Source: Burkholderiales bacterium (GTDB lineage Bacteria > Pseudomonadota > Gammaproteobacteria > Burkholderiales > SG8-41). Taken from it: 50,469 bases of DNA. The DNA lies in the NCBI GenBank assembly GCA_030683105.1, contig JAUXMZ010000061.1, positions 1 through 50,469 on the forward strand, read 5' to 3'. Numbering within the stretch: position 1 is the stretch's first letter; each line of letters begins with the position of its first letter. The notes under the pieces were generated by a model that searched no databases, had not been told where the DNA came from, and saw nothing but the letters and a program-made list of their open reading frames with translations. The position numbers and the translations under genes are program-made. This document shows, one piece after another, positions 41,839 through 50,229 of this stretch.

Positions 41839-43044
41839 ATGGAAGCCTTCCAATACCAGGCGCTGGACGCCGCCGGCCGCACGGTATCAGGCGTGGTGCA
41901 GGCCGACACGGCGCGCCACGCGCGCATTCAGTTGCGTGCGCAGGGGCTACTGCCCTCGGCGGTCGACCAGGTGCACGCGCGCGAGCGCGCACGCCAGGTA
42001 TGGGCGCGGGGGCTGTCTGCCGCCGAGTTGAGCCTGGTGACCCGGCAGATGGCGACGCTGCTCGAGTCCGGCCTGACGATGGAGCAGGCGCTCAACGCCC
42101 TGATCGAGGAGGCCGCCGTGCCGATGACGCGGGAGGTGCTTGCGGGCGTGAAGACCGAAGTCACCGCCGGCAGTTCATTGGCGGGTGCCCTGGGGGCTTA
42201 CGAGAAGAGTTTTCCCGACTTCTACCGGGCGCTGGTGCACGGCGGCGAGGAGTCGGGCGCGCTGCCGACGGTGTTGCAGCATCTTGCCGATTATCTCGAC
42301 GCGCGCCAGGCGTTGCGGCAAAAGACCAGTCTCGCGCTACTGTATCCGGTCCTGGTCACGATCGTCGCGATCATGATCGTCACCGGGCTGTTGGTCTACG
42401 TGGTGCCGCAGGTGGTGCAGGTGTTCCAGCAGTCGCGGCAGAGCCTGCCGTGGCTCACCCGCGCCCTGATCGGACTCTCCGACTTCCTGCGCTCGACCTG
42501 GCCGTATCTCGTCGCGTTCATCGTCGGCATCGCGGTGGCAGCACGCATGACGCTGCGCCGCGATGCCGCGAGACGCCGCTGGCACGCCCTGTTGCTGCGC
42601 ATGCCCGGGCTGGGATCGCTGATTCGCGGCGTCAACACCTCGCGCTTCGCCAGCACGCTTGCGATTTTGGTCGGGGGCGGCGTGCCGCTGCTTTCCGCGC
42701 TCAACTCCGGTGCGCGGGTGATGACCAACATGGTGATGAGAGAGGCCATCGAGCGCGCGATCGAGCGGGTGCGCGAAGGCGCGAGCCTGGCGCGGGCACT
42801 GGGCGAAACGCGCGCGTTTCCACCGCTGCTGGTACACCTGGTGGCGAGCGGGGAGACGAGCGGGAAGCTCGAACAGATGCTGGAGCGTGCCGCGCGCCTG
42901 GAGACGCAAGCGCTCGAGCGGCGCCTCGCAGTGTTCCTGACGCTGCTCGAACCGGTGATGATCCTGGTGATGGGCGGCGTGGTGCTGATGATCGTGCTCG
43001 CCATCCTGCTTCCCATCATCGAGATCAACCAGCTGGTGCGCTGA
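41839..43044 (+). CDS. gspF: Type II secretion system inner-membrane protein F
   Basis: 401 residues. EAFQYQALDAAGRTVSGVVQAD is the usual GspF opening. Two homologous cytosolic domains (TRQMATLLESGLTMEQALNAL and RFASTLAILVGGGVPLLSALN) alternate with three membrane helices, the last LVMGGVVLMIVLAILLPIIEIN. It is the platform around which the pseudopilus is built. It is 221 nt after gspE, the gap being filled by a repeat. Confidence 0.97.
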   Translation: MEAFQYQALDAAGRTVSGVVQADTARHARIQLRAQGLLPSAVDQVHARERARQVWARGLSAAELSLVTRQMATLLESGLTMEQALNALIEEAAVPMTREVLAGVKTEVTAGSSLAGALGAYEKSFPDFYRALVHGGEESGALPTVLQHLADYLDARQALRQKTSLALLYPVLVTIVAIMIVTGLLVYVVPQVVQVFQQSRQSLPWLTRALIGLSDFLRSTWPYLVAFIVGIAVAARMTLRRDAARRRWHALLLRMPGLGSLIRGVNTSRFASTLAILVGGGVPLLSALNSGARVMTNMVMREAIERAIERVREGASLARALGETRAFPPLLVHLVASGETSGKLEQMLERAARLETQALERRLAVFLTLLEPVMILVMGGVVLMIVLAILLPIIEINQLVR

Positions 43045-43275
43045 ACGATTTGTCGTCGCTGCGACCGAATCTTGGCAGCAGAAGGTCCTTGCTCTAGCTC
43101 GCGCGACAACACATCAAAAAACGACGCAGCTGCCTCCGGCCATAATGCTGATCGCGAACTCGTGATCAGGATTCTGAAACCGGAGCAGGCGTCTGGTTTT
43201 TCTCCCCGCCGCCAACCATAGTGTGCCAATCCACTCGGGATCTAAAAATCCTGCCGCAAGTCCACCCATTTCATG
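43045..43275. other. Spacer with no gene seen
   Basis: 231 nt between gspF and the operator at 43276. No convincing frame, tRNA or terminator is visible. Confidence 0.5.
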
Positions 43276-43291
43276 TGTGCGTTTGCGTACA
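43276..43291. promoter_or_regulatory. 16-bp palindrome (site 3), upstream of csbD-like gene
   Basis: TGTGCG-TTTG-CGTACA, a match to TGTRCG-N4-CGYACA, 88 nt before the ATG at 43379. It is the clearest member together with site 5. Confidence 0.65.
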
Positions 43292-43378
43292 GACTGCGCG
43301 CAGTGCAAGGATCAGGATGTTCGCGTATGTCCGGACGCCGAGATTGTCGCGGCGCACTTAACGCAACAGGAGATCGGG

Positions 43379-43591
43379 ATGAACAGAGAAAGGTTTGCGG
43401 GCATCTGCCAGCAGCTTGGGGGCAGGTTAAACGAGATCCGAGGCGAACTCACCAATGATCCTCTCCGTGTGGCCGCCGGCAGACGCGCCCAGATTTTTGG
43501 AAAAGCCCGGCAACGAAGCGGGATCTCGAAAGAGGAATCCACGCACCAACTGAAGGATTTCCTGCATCGCAACCGCAACTGGTATATCTGA
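43379..43591 (+). CDS. CsbD-like small protein
   Basis: 70 residues with an AGGAG site 7 nt before the ATG. The first part RFAGICQQLGGRLNEIRGEL followed by NDPLRVAAGRRAQIFGKARQ fits the CsbD-like pattern (small, charged, predicted helical stress-related proteins of unknown action). It is followed after 13 nt by the glycine-zipper gene and probably shares its transcript and operator. Confidence 0.7.
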   Translation: MNRERFAGICQQLGGRLNEIRGELTNDPLRVAAGRRAQIFGKARQRSGISKEESTHQLKDFLHRNRNWYI

Positions 43592-43604
43592 TAGGAGCGT
43601 TAAC

Positions 43605-44687
43605 ATGCACCGCAACAAGATTGTTATTGGACTGTTCGCGCTGGCCGCCATTTTTTCACTGTCAATCCCGGCAAGCCAAGCCCAGCAGTCCGCATATTCG
43701 GCCGCTACGCCGAGAATCGACGGCTTCGACGTGGAGCCGGTGGCAAAGCCAGCCCCGGGCAATGAACTGGTGTTTACGCTATATGGCAGTCCCGGCGGGA
43801 CCGCGGCAGTACAGATCGGCGGCGCAACGGGAGGCGTGCTGTTGGTGGAAACCGAAGCTGGCGTTTACGAGGGCAGTTACACCATCAGAAAGCGGGACAA
43901 GATCACTGTCAAAAGCACGGCCACCGCCAATTTGCGCCTGGGCAACAGGGTAGCCAGCGCCATCCTCGATGAGCCGCTGGTCGGCAAAGCTTCCGCCAAG
44001 CGGGCGGCCCCGGCGGCGCTCTCGGCCGCGGCGCCGAAAATCGATCGCTTCGATGTGGATCCGCCCGCGCGCCTGGTGGCGGGAGAAGAGTTGATACTGA
44101 CGATGTCCGGCAGTCCGGGCGGAACGGCAAGCGCCAGGATCGCGGGCGTCAAGGGCAAGCTCGTCATGAACGAAATCAGGACCGGCGTGTACGAAGGGAC
44201 TTACACGATCAAGAACCGCGACAGGATTGCGGCCGATGCGGTCGTGAAAGGAAATCTCCGTGTCGGCAATCAGGAGGCCAGCGCGGTGCTCGGCCAGTCG
44301 CTGCGAGCCAGTTCGGGGTACCAGTCGAGCGCCCGGCAGGCGGCCCGGTTATGCGTCAATTGCGGGGTGGTCGAAGCGATCAACCTGGTTGAAGTCAAGG
44401 GCACCGGCAGCTATCTCGGCATGATCGCCGGCGGCGTGGCCGGCGCGTTACTCGGCAGCCAGGTTGGCCAGGGCAGAGGCACCACGGTCGCCGAGGTGGC
44501 AGGGGCCGCTGGAGGCGCCTACGCCGGCAACGAAATCGAAAAGCGAATGAAAGCGACCAAGCACTACGAAGTGGTCGTGCGTCTTGAAAACGGCGGCTCC
44601 CAGACGGTCTCCTATGAGACCCAACCGGGTTTTGCGGTCGGCGCCAAGGTCAAGGTGGAAAACGGGAGTCTCGTAGTCGTTCAATAG
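43605..44687 (+). CDS. Envelope protein with two Ig-like repeats and a glycine-zipper 2TM domain
   Basis: 360 residues with a GGAG ribosome-binding site. Signal peptide MHRNKIVIGLFALAAIFSLS...ASQA. Two repeats of about 100 residues follow (RIDGFDVEPVAKPAPGNELV and KIDRFDVDPPARLVAGEELI; each continues with GSPGGTA and GVYEGSYTI or GVYEGTYTI), then a C-terminal SlyB-like glycine zipper (YLGMIAGGVAGALLGSQVGQ, AGAAGGAYAGNEIEKRM) and a small beta domain (YEVVVRLENGGSQTVSYE). Probably outer-membrane or periplasmic. Function unknown; stress-related by its neighbours. Confidence 0.8.
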   Translation: MHRNKIVIGLFALAAIFSLSIPASQAQQSAYSAATPRIDGFDVEPVAKPAPGNELVFTLYGSPGGTAAVQIGGATGGVLLVETEAGVYEGSYTIRKRDKITVKSTATANLRLGNRVASAILDEPLVGKASAKRAAPAALSAAAPKIDRFDVDPPARLVAGEELILTMSGSPGGTASARIAGVKGKLVMNEIRTGVYEGTYTIKNRDRIAADAVVKGNLRVGNQEASAVLGQSLRASSGYQSSARQAARLCVNCGVVEAINLVEVKGTGSYLGMIAGGVAGALLGSQVGQGRGTTVAEVAGAAGGAYAGNEIEKRMKATKHYEVVVRLENGGSQTVSYETQPGFAVGAKVKVENGSLVVVQ

Positions 44688-44898
44688 CCGGCGCGACATC
44701 GCAGCGCAGTGCAGCAGCTCGAGGGGCGTGAGTAGACCTACCATTCTCGCGGGTATTGCGCATATCTGTTTTCGCACCCTCTCAGTCCGGAACGATCCGG
44801 CATATCAATATGCCGATCAAGAACTTACAGTTCATAACCGCTAACCCTCGACCATTGGCAGGGTTAGCCGGCCGCGGCCTTTCGACACCAAAGCGCTA

Positions 44899-44914
44899 TG
44901 TGCGATATAGTACA
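44899..44914. promoter_or_regulatory. 16-bp palindrome (site 4), upstream of Crp/Fnr gene
   Basis: TGTGCG-ATAT-AGTACA, one mismatch from the shared pattern, lying inside a longer symmetry TATGTGC-GATATA-GTACATA. It is 67 nt upstream of the regulator start at 44981, which fits autoregulation. The 44688-44898 spacer has no gene. Confidence 0.5.
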
Positions 44915-44980
44915 TATGGGCGGGGTCGGGTATGTGCGAAATCCAGACACCATTCTATACACCTGCACGAAAAAACGTCG

Positions 44981-45714
44981 ATGGCTGCGAAACCAACATC
45001 GTCAGCATTGCACCATCCCAAGGACAATCGTCTTCTTGCCGTGCTACCTGACGCCGACTACGAGCGCCTGCTACCGCATCTGGAACAGGTTCCATTGAAA
45101 CTAGAGGCAGCGCGGTCTACGAATCCGGCAGCCAGCAGGCATATGTCTATTTCCCCACCTCCAGCATAATTTCTCTGCTCTATGTCATGCAGGACGGTTC
45201 CTCGGCGGAGATTGCGGTCGTAGGCAGTGATGGCGTGGTGGGCATCGCCCTGTTCATGGGCGGCGGAACTACCCCGAGCCGCGCGGTGGTGCAAAGCGCG
45301 GGCCACGGCTATCGGCTCAGAGCGAGCGTGCTGAAAACCGAATTCGGCAAGGGTGGGGAACTGCAGCATCTGCTGTTGCGCTACACACAGGCGCTGATCA
45401 CGCAGATGGCGCAAACAGCGGTGTGCAACCGGCACCATACGGTAGAGCAGCAGTTGTGCCGCTGGCTGCTCCTGAGCCTGGACCGGCTGCCCTCGAACGA
45501 GCTGACCATGACCCAGGAACTGATTGCCAACATGCTGGGGGTGCGTCGTGAGGGCGTCACGGAGGCGGCCGGACACCTGCAGGCGGCCGGGTTGATCCAT
45601 TACAGCCGAGGCAAGATCACCGTGCTGGACCGTCCGAAACTGGAAGCCCGGGTCTGCGAGTGTTATACCGTGGTGAAACGCGAATACGATCGCCTGTTTC
45701 CGCAAATCACATAG
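44981..45714 (+). pseudogene. Crp/Fnr family regulator interrupted by a frameshift
   Basis: The N-terminal part MAAKPTSSALHH...LLPHLEQVPLKL and the remainder AVYESGSQQAYVYFP...DRLFPQIT lie in different frames. An extra GA at about 45104-45105 (CTAGAGGC where CTAGGC would restore the frame) explains the break. Restored, it is a Crp/Fnr-like protein of about 240 residues: a cupin-type sensor domain (SIISLLYVMQDGSSAEIAVV, GIALFMGGGTTPSRAVVQ) and a winged helix (MTQELIANMLGVRREGVTEA). It may be an inactivated regulator or a sequencing error. It is the natural candidate reader of the five shared palindromes. Its stop is supplied by palindrome copy C. Confidence 0.85.
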
Positions 45715-45747
45715 GGGTTTGTCCGACTTGGGTCCGACAAACCCCTA
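45712..45747. repeat. 36-nt palindromic element, copy C (end of Crp/Fnr gene)
   Basis: Arms TAGGGGTTTGTC...GACAAACCCCTA around the core CGACTTGGGTCC. Its first three bases are the TAG stop of the preceding gene. The same length and layout as copies A and B. Confidence 0.85.
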
Positions 45748-45773
45748 AAATAAAAAGCACTATCAAACGCAAA

Positions 45774-45799
45774 GGCCAGGATGCTGAAGCATCCTGGCC
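45774..45799 (-). terminator. Hairpin terminator of the OmpA-family gene
   Basis: GGCCAGGATGC-TGAA-GCATCCTGGCC, a perfect 11-bp stem. On minus it is followed by a T-rich stretch (TTTGCGTTTG), 33 nt after the stop codon at 45832. Confidence 0.75.
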
Positions 45800-45831
45800 T
45801 CTATTCGGACTCAGGCCGTCGGAATTCGGAA

Positions 45832-46992
45832 TTACTTGGTGCCGGAAACTTCGACTTCCACGCGCCGATCAGGTTGCAGGCAGGCGATCAATGCCTTGGT
45901 TGCTTTTTTGCCTTTGCATTCACCGGGTTTGGTCACGGGATCTGATCCGTCTGTTCCTTTAGCCGCGATCTTGCCTGCCGGGAGCCCTGCGGACACCAGA
46001 TACGCCTTGACCGCTTCAGCGCGTTGCGTTGAAAGCTTCATGTTGTATGCGTGCGAACCGATCCGGTCGGTGTGTCCCGTTACCGTGATGACGTCAAAGT
46101 TGACGCCCCTGAGGTCTGCAGCGAGTTTATCGAGATGCTGTTTGCCCGCAGGCCTTAAGTCCGCCTTGTCGAAATCGAACATAGTATCCGCGGATAAAGT
46201 CACCTTCCTCTTTGCTGGCGGCGCCGGCTTAGGCGCGGGTGGCGGGGGCGGCGGTGTTACGGCCGCAGGCTTGGGCGCAGGCGCAGGGGCGGCGGCAACA
46301 ACAGGTTCGGGCGCCATTACGCGCGGGGCCGGGGCCGGCGTTTTTGCGCCGAAGCTATAGACGAGCCCGAGCGAAAAAAGATCGATGTCGCCTCTGTTGC
46401 CGACGGCATCGTTGATCCGGTAGCGTTCCGCCTCGGCGCGCATGCCAAGAGATTCAGTGAAATTGTACTGAAGCCCCACGCCGAACTTGTAGTTCGCCTC
46501 GCGCTTGCTGGGGGTGGGATTACTGAGCACATTGACAAAACCGGTTGTGCTGAAGACGTCTTTGGCTTCGGCGTAGTTGACGCCGGCCCGGCCAAACGCA
46601 GAAAACTTTTGATTGATGGGCAGTATGCCGACGGCGTCGAGATTCAGGCCTCTGAGCCTGATATTGCCGCTCAGTGTTCCCGCCGGTACCGTGGTCGCCG
46701 TAAAACCGAAGCGTCCCAGATCGAAATAGCCGCCTTCAATGGCAAAATTCTTGTTGAACTGGTAGCCGCCGTACAGCTTATAGCCGGTGTCGCGGTCGTC
46801 ATCAACGATCGAGACCGAGGTAAAACCGCCTCCCAGCAGGTTGCTGGTGATCCTCGGGTCATCGATTTTCGCTCTTGACTGGCCAACGTTGATCCCGATG
46901 TACCCGCCTGAATCTGCGGCCACTGCGTATGGACTGGCGAACGTAGCGAGTGCCGCCAAAACCAGCGTCCCTGACGCTTTAGCTAATTTCAT
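45832..46992 (-). CDS. OmpA-family outer-membrane protein
   Basis: 386 residues from the ATG at 46992 (GGAGAG site upstream). Signal peptide MKLAKASGTLVLAALATFAS, an 8-stranded OmpA-like barrel (GGYIGINVGQS, GYKLYGGYQFNKNFAIEGGY, FGVGLQYNFTESLGMRAEAE, LFSLGLVYSFG), an Ala/Pro-rich hinge, and a peptidoglycan-binding OmpA C-terminal domain (DTMFDFDKADLRPAGKQHLD, VTGHTDRIGSHAYNMKLSTQ, CLQPDRRVEVEV). It anchors the outer membrane to the cell wall. It converges on the Crp/Fnr gene. Confidence 0.94.
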   Translation of the reverse strand: MKLAKASGTLVLAALATFASPYAVAADSGGYIGINVGQSRAKIDDPRITSNLLGGGFTSVSIVDDDRDTGYKLYGGYQFNKNFAIEGGYFDLGRFGFTATTVPAGTLSGNIRLRGLNLDAVGILPINQKFSAFGRAGVNYAEAKDVFSTTGFVNVLSNPTPSKREANYKFGVGLQYNFTESLGMRAEAERYRINDAVGNRGDIDLFSLGLVYSFGAKTPAPAPRVMAPEPVVAAAPAPAPKPAAVTPPPPPPAPKPAPPAKRKVTLSADTMFDFDKADLRPAGKQHLDKLAADLRGVNFDVITVTGHTDRIGSHAYNMKLSTQRAEAVKAYLVSAGLPAGKIAAKGTDGSDPVTKPGECKGKKATKALIACLQPDRRVEVEVSGTK

Positions 46993-47119
46993 GTTTCTCT
47001 CCAAGAGGACTTGCCGTCTCTAATAAAGTCATTAAGTTACGGGTTGTTGTTAGCGTGAATCCTAAGACGCATAGGGCATAATTGTCAAATTATTTGAAAT
47101 TTCCCAACTGAGTACCTTT

Positions 47120-47145
47120 TTTCTGTTGCATGAATACAACAGAAA
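47120..47145. promoter_or_regulatory. 9-bp inverted repeat upstream of the OmpA-family gene
   Basis: TTTCTGTTG-CATGAATA-CAACAGAAA, perfect arms, 128 nt before the ompA-type start. There is no T-tract after it on either strand, so an operator or mRNA hairpin is likelier than a terminator. Confidence 0.4.
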
Positions 47146-47199
47146 CAGTATTAATCATGCCGGTCTACTTTCATTATTACTTTGTCTTGATTAAGGAAT

Positions 47200-47231
47200 A
47201 AAGGCCAGCAGAAACGATTCTGCCAGCCTTT
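47200..47231 (-). terminator. Hairpin downstream of the third DUF3494 gene
   Basis: AAAGGC-x-AGCAGAA / TTCTGC-x-GCCTTT with a 2x2 internal mismatch and an ACGA loop, 30 nt after the stop at 47261. On minus it is followed by ATTCC and then T-rich DNA; a moderate terminator. Confidence 0.6.
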
Positions 47232-47260
47232 ATCTTAATCCACTAAGTGTTATGGCACGT

Positions 47261-48886
47261 TTACGGTAATGGCACGTTTACGGTACCGGCGGTGGACCCG
47301 GCGAATGTAACCGCAGCACAGGTCGGACCTGACGTCAACGCTCTCCCATCCAGGATTCCGCCGATGTTACTCACCGAGATTGATGTGGCAGCCAGTATGT
47401 TTCCGCTGAAGAGGGGTGCTCCGAGGATGGCTGAACTGCCAACCACCCAAAAGACGTTTTTCGCCTGGGCGTTGTTGGCGAGGATGATATTTCCAAGGGG
47501 CCCCGTGGTGGTCAAGGTGCTGCTTGGCGAATAGAAGACCCAGACCGCATTCGCGTCGCCTTGGGCGTCGAGGGTCAAGGGTGTACTGATCGCAATTGAG
47601 GACCCGGACGTATAGGCGCCAGCCTTGAAGGTCCCGGGGGTGAGGGGGTTCGGCCCGAATCCGGCGAGCGCTCCAAGATCGCTTGTTGGTATCACGGCAC
47701 CGGACGCTCCCACGGTTTGGGCTGCCAGGAAGGCGGTATACGCATCTGCGACAGCGATGGTCGAAGTCATATTGCCGGCAGCCGGAAGGTCGGATGCGAA
47801 TATCGTCCCGTTCACGATTCCTGGTGTTGCAGGAGCTCCGCCCCCAACCCAACCAGTGACCGAAGTCGACGTTAATCTTGTCCCGATATTGCCGTTAACC
47901 GTGGTCCCCGTCCCTGCTGCGCTGCCGGTGATTGCGGCACAAGAGAGGGCTCCGAACGTCGAGGCCGTGCCCAAGGGTATCGGCGCAAGACATACGCCTC
48001 CCGCGGGAATTACGGTGAAGGTCCATGTGCGGTCCGCTAGCAGTTGATCGCCTGGGATAGCCGTGTCCTTGACCCCTGCGGCGCCGCTAACAATCCTGAC
48101 CGTATAGGTACCCGGAGCGAGAGGGTTATCTGGGGTAAAGGTCGAAGTGAGGCCTAGAGGAGTAGACCGTAATCCACCGACGACAGCCAAGGGAGTCGCA
48201 GGTCCAGGGCCCGTCACTATGAAAGTTGCCGGGGTGACCGTTAGAGGGTCAATCACCAGCAACGGGTCGGGCACGGTGAAGGTCGCACTGATGGCCGAGG
48301 TGGGACATATACCACCGGCACCATCGGCAGGGAAGACGGAAGCCACCGTGATATTTGCCGGTGGGATCGGGGCTGCGGTGGTAAAGCTCCATATATAGGC
48401 ACTTGCCGCGGGCAGGGGGGCTTGATTGCCTGCCAGGGCATTGGCTAAGGGTGTCGCGTCCGTGGCCGCGGTAGTAATCGTGACGGTATAGGTCTTGCCA
48501 GCTTCAAGCGGTGTTCCTGCCGGCGTTGGCGTAAAGACCGCTGTTCTGCTGCCGACTGCGTAGCTCGCAGTGCCTGCAAGAGTGGGCGCTATGCAAAGTG
48601 GCGAACATGCCACCGTAACAGTGCCGGCTGCTTCGATCGATGCCCGAGCCATCTCTTCCGTGAAGAGTGTCGTGATCAACGTGTTGAGCGGCGCAACAGC
48701 CGCATTGGCAGGAATGGTGGATACCACTCGGGGCCGGGTCGAGTCCAGCTGGGTGGCGGTGGCACCTGTGCCCAATATTGGATCTCTCCCGCCGCCTCCG
48801 CCGCCCCCGCACCCTGCCGCCAAAGCAACCAGCAGCAAAGCCATGAACCACGTCAGGAATCTGGAATAGCTCTCGAATTTTTTCAT
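47261..48886 (-). CDS. DUF3494 (ice-binding-like) lipoprotein with two Ig-like domains
   Basis: 541 residues from the ATG at 48886, with GAGGTG upstream. Lipobox LLLVALAAGC and a Gly-rich stretch, then two SbsA/Big_5-type Ig-like domains (about 50-170 and 175-290; RPRVVSTIPANAAVAPLNTL and ITVASVFPADGAGGICPTSA), then DUF3494 from about 305 (LGTASTFGALSCAAIT, TTVNGNIGTRL, ADAYTAFLAAQTV, TLDAQGDANAVWVFYSPSST, AKNVFWVVGSSAILGAPLF). The stop lies in a 17-bp tandem duplication (47252-47285) that changes the last residues. Likely on the cell surface. Confidence 0.88.
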   Translation of the reverse strand: MKKFESYSRFLTWFMALLLVALAAGCGGGGGGGRDPILGTGATATQLDSTRPRVVSTIPANAAVAPLNTLITTLFTEEMARASIEAAGTVTVACSPLCIAPTLAGTASYAVGSRTAVFTPTPAGTPLEAGKTYTVTITTAATDATPLANALAGNQAPLPAASAYIWSFTTAAPIPPANITVASVFPADGAGGICPTSAISATFTVPDPLLVIDPLTVTPATFIVTGPGPATPLAVVGGLRSTPLGLTSTFTPDNPLAPGTYTVRIVSGAAGVKDTAIPGDQLLADRTWTFTVIPAGGVCLAPIPLGTASTFGALSCAAITGSAAGTGTTVNGNIGTRLTSTSVTGWVGGGAPATPGIVNGTIFASDLPAAGNMTSTIAVADAYTAFLAAQTVGASGAVIPTSDLGALAGFGPNPLTPGTFKAGAYTSGSSIAISTPLTLDAQGDANAVWVFYSPSSTLTTTGPLGNIILANNAQAKNVFWVVGSSAILGAPLFSGNILAATSISVSNIGGILDGRALTSGPTCAAVTFAGSTAGTVNVPLP

Positions 48887-49026
48887 TTGCTTCACCTCTT
48901 CATTTGATCCAGAAAACCATTATGTAAACGGCCGACCTCTTGTTGGTGAGTACGCAGGCGTTATGCACTATCGCGTTCGCGGGGCGCTTCACGATTTCGA
49001 GTATTACCCGCCGCGGCAAGGGATTC
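48887..49026. other. Leader and spacer of the third DUF3494 gene
   Basis: 140 nt between the DUF3494 start and operator site 5. No gene is seen; with 49043-49307 it makes a 421-nt non-coding stretch. Confidence 0.5.
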
Positions 49027-49042
49027 TGTACGGTAGCGTACA
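49027..49042. promoter_or_regulatory. 16-bp palindrome (site 5), upstream of third DUF3494 gene
   Basis: TGTACG-GTAG-CGTACA, perfectly symmetric arms, about 141 nt upstream of the start at 48886. A full match to the shared pattern. Confidence 0.65.
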
Positions 49043-49307
49043 TACGCGGGACAATTTGTGCGCACGCAACACACATAGTGGACCACGACGAACGTCGCTG
49101 GACAACTGCGCCCCGCAGGGCAAGGGCTCTTGACGCAGGAAGGTATACAAAACAGACGGTTATCATTACCCGAGGCAACCGGAAGGCAGTCGCAACCGAA
49201 GCAGCGGTACTCCCGCACGTAACGTTGGGCTCGGCGCGTGACTGGATCCTAATCGTTCCGGAACCGCCGAGATTGCCTACGGCTCACTCAGGAACAGGTC
49301 GCAACAC

Positions 49308-50174
49308 TCAATGCGGATCTGCTCCGGAGGCGACTTGCACCGGCACTGTATGGCTCGCGGTCTGCCGTCGTGCGCGCTCCTCAACGTCATACGACGCGAA
49401 GACTTCGCGGGCTGTCCTGGTTTCCGGCAGGACATAGACAATGCCATTGGTCCCGGTAAAAGCCGTGCGCACCACGGTCTCGAAGAATTTCGCGGGAACG
49501 TTGATGCAGCCATAGGAAATGCGATTGTCTAGCGGCGTTGGCGTGGCCAGGCGCTGCGCCCGGCGCTCCTCGGGCTTGGTCGTAACCACCGGATGCATCG
49601 AGACAGCGCCATCGTAGTCCACCCAGAGGATTTCCTTGCCGCGCAAATTGCGGTCCAGTGCAGCCTCGAAGCGGCCAGCCGGCGTCGTGCGCTCCTCGGG
49701 GCGGATGCTCGACAGCGGCCGGTCGCCTATGCCGGGGACAGCGTCATCACCGAGCGCCAGGCCGAGCAGCGCGGGCGCTGCGCCGCGCAGCCGCCCCTTG
49801 GCATCGAAGACAAAGACTTTGGCGTCTGTCTTGTCGACGATCGCGAATGGCATGCTGCGGTTGTCGCCCGAATCGATGACCCAGTCTGCCACGTGCCGGG
49901 CCTCGGCCGACGCGCGCTCCCGTTCGAAGTTTGCCCGTTTGAGACTGCCTGTCCCCACGGGTTGCGCCTGTGGACTGAACAGGGCTGACAACGGGTTAGA
50001 CGAGTGCTCAGCGTCTTGCGCCGAGGTTGCCAGGCGTGGGAGAAGACTGCAGGCCAGCAGGCTTACGAAAAAGGCTTTGGCCAAGATAGCCACAGCCGGG
50101 CGCGCGCACGCGCGCCGCTGGCGCTGCAGCGCCGCCCAAACGCCCAGCCCTATCCTTGTTCTGTTGGCAGTCAT
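49308..50174 (-). CDS. L,D-transpeptidase (YkuD-like) with variant active-site motif
   Basis: 288 residues from the ATG at 50174. A basic N-terminus with a signal/anchor (AILAKAFFVSLLACSLLPRLA) and a linker precede a YkuD-like domain: VDKTDAKVFVFDAKGRLRGA, TPAGRFEAAL, then ISYGCINVPAKFFE with the presumed catalytic Cys. The usual motif is S/T-H-G-C; here Tyr replaces that His. Family members form 3-3 peptidoglycan cross-links or attach lipoproteins. The frame is open further upstream to 50315 but that part is Arg-rich and unlikely to be translated. Confidence 0.8.
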   Translation of the reverse strand: MTANRTRIGLGVWAALQRQRRACARPAVAILAKAFFVSLLACSLLPRLATSAQDAEHSSNPLSALFSPQAQPVGTGSLKRANFERERASAEARHVADWVIDSGDNRSMPFAIVDKTDAKVFVFDAKGRLRGAAPALLGLALGDDAVPGIGDRPLSSIRPEERTTPAGRFEAALDRNLRGKEILWVDYDGAVSMHPVVTTKPEERRAQRLATPTPLDNRISYGCINVPAKFFETVVRTAFTGTNGIVYVLPETRTAREVFASYDVEERARRQTASHTVPVQVASGADPH

Positions 50175-50229
50175 CGCATCATTGTCTGGGCCGATGATAT
50201 CCGAGCCTGCCGGATTACGCGATCGGTTA

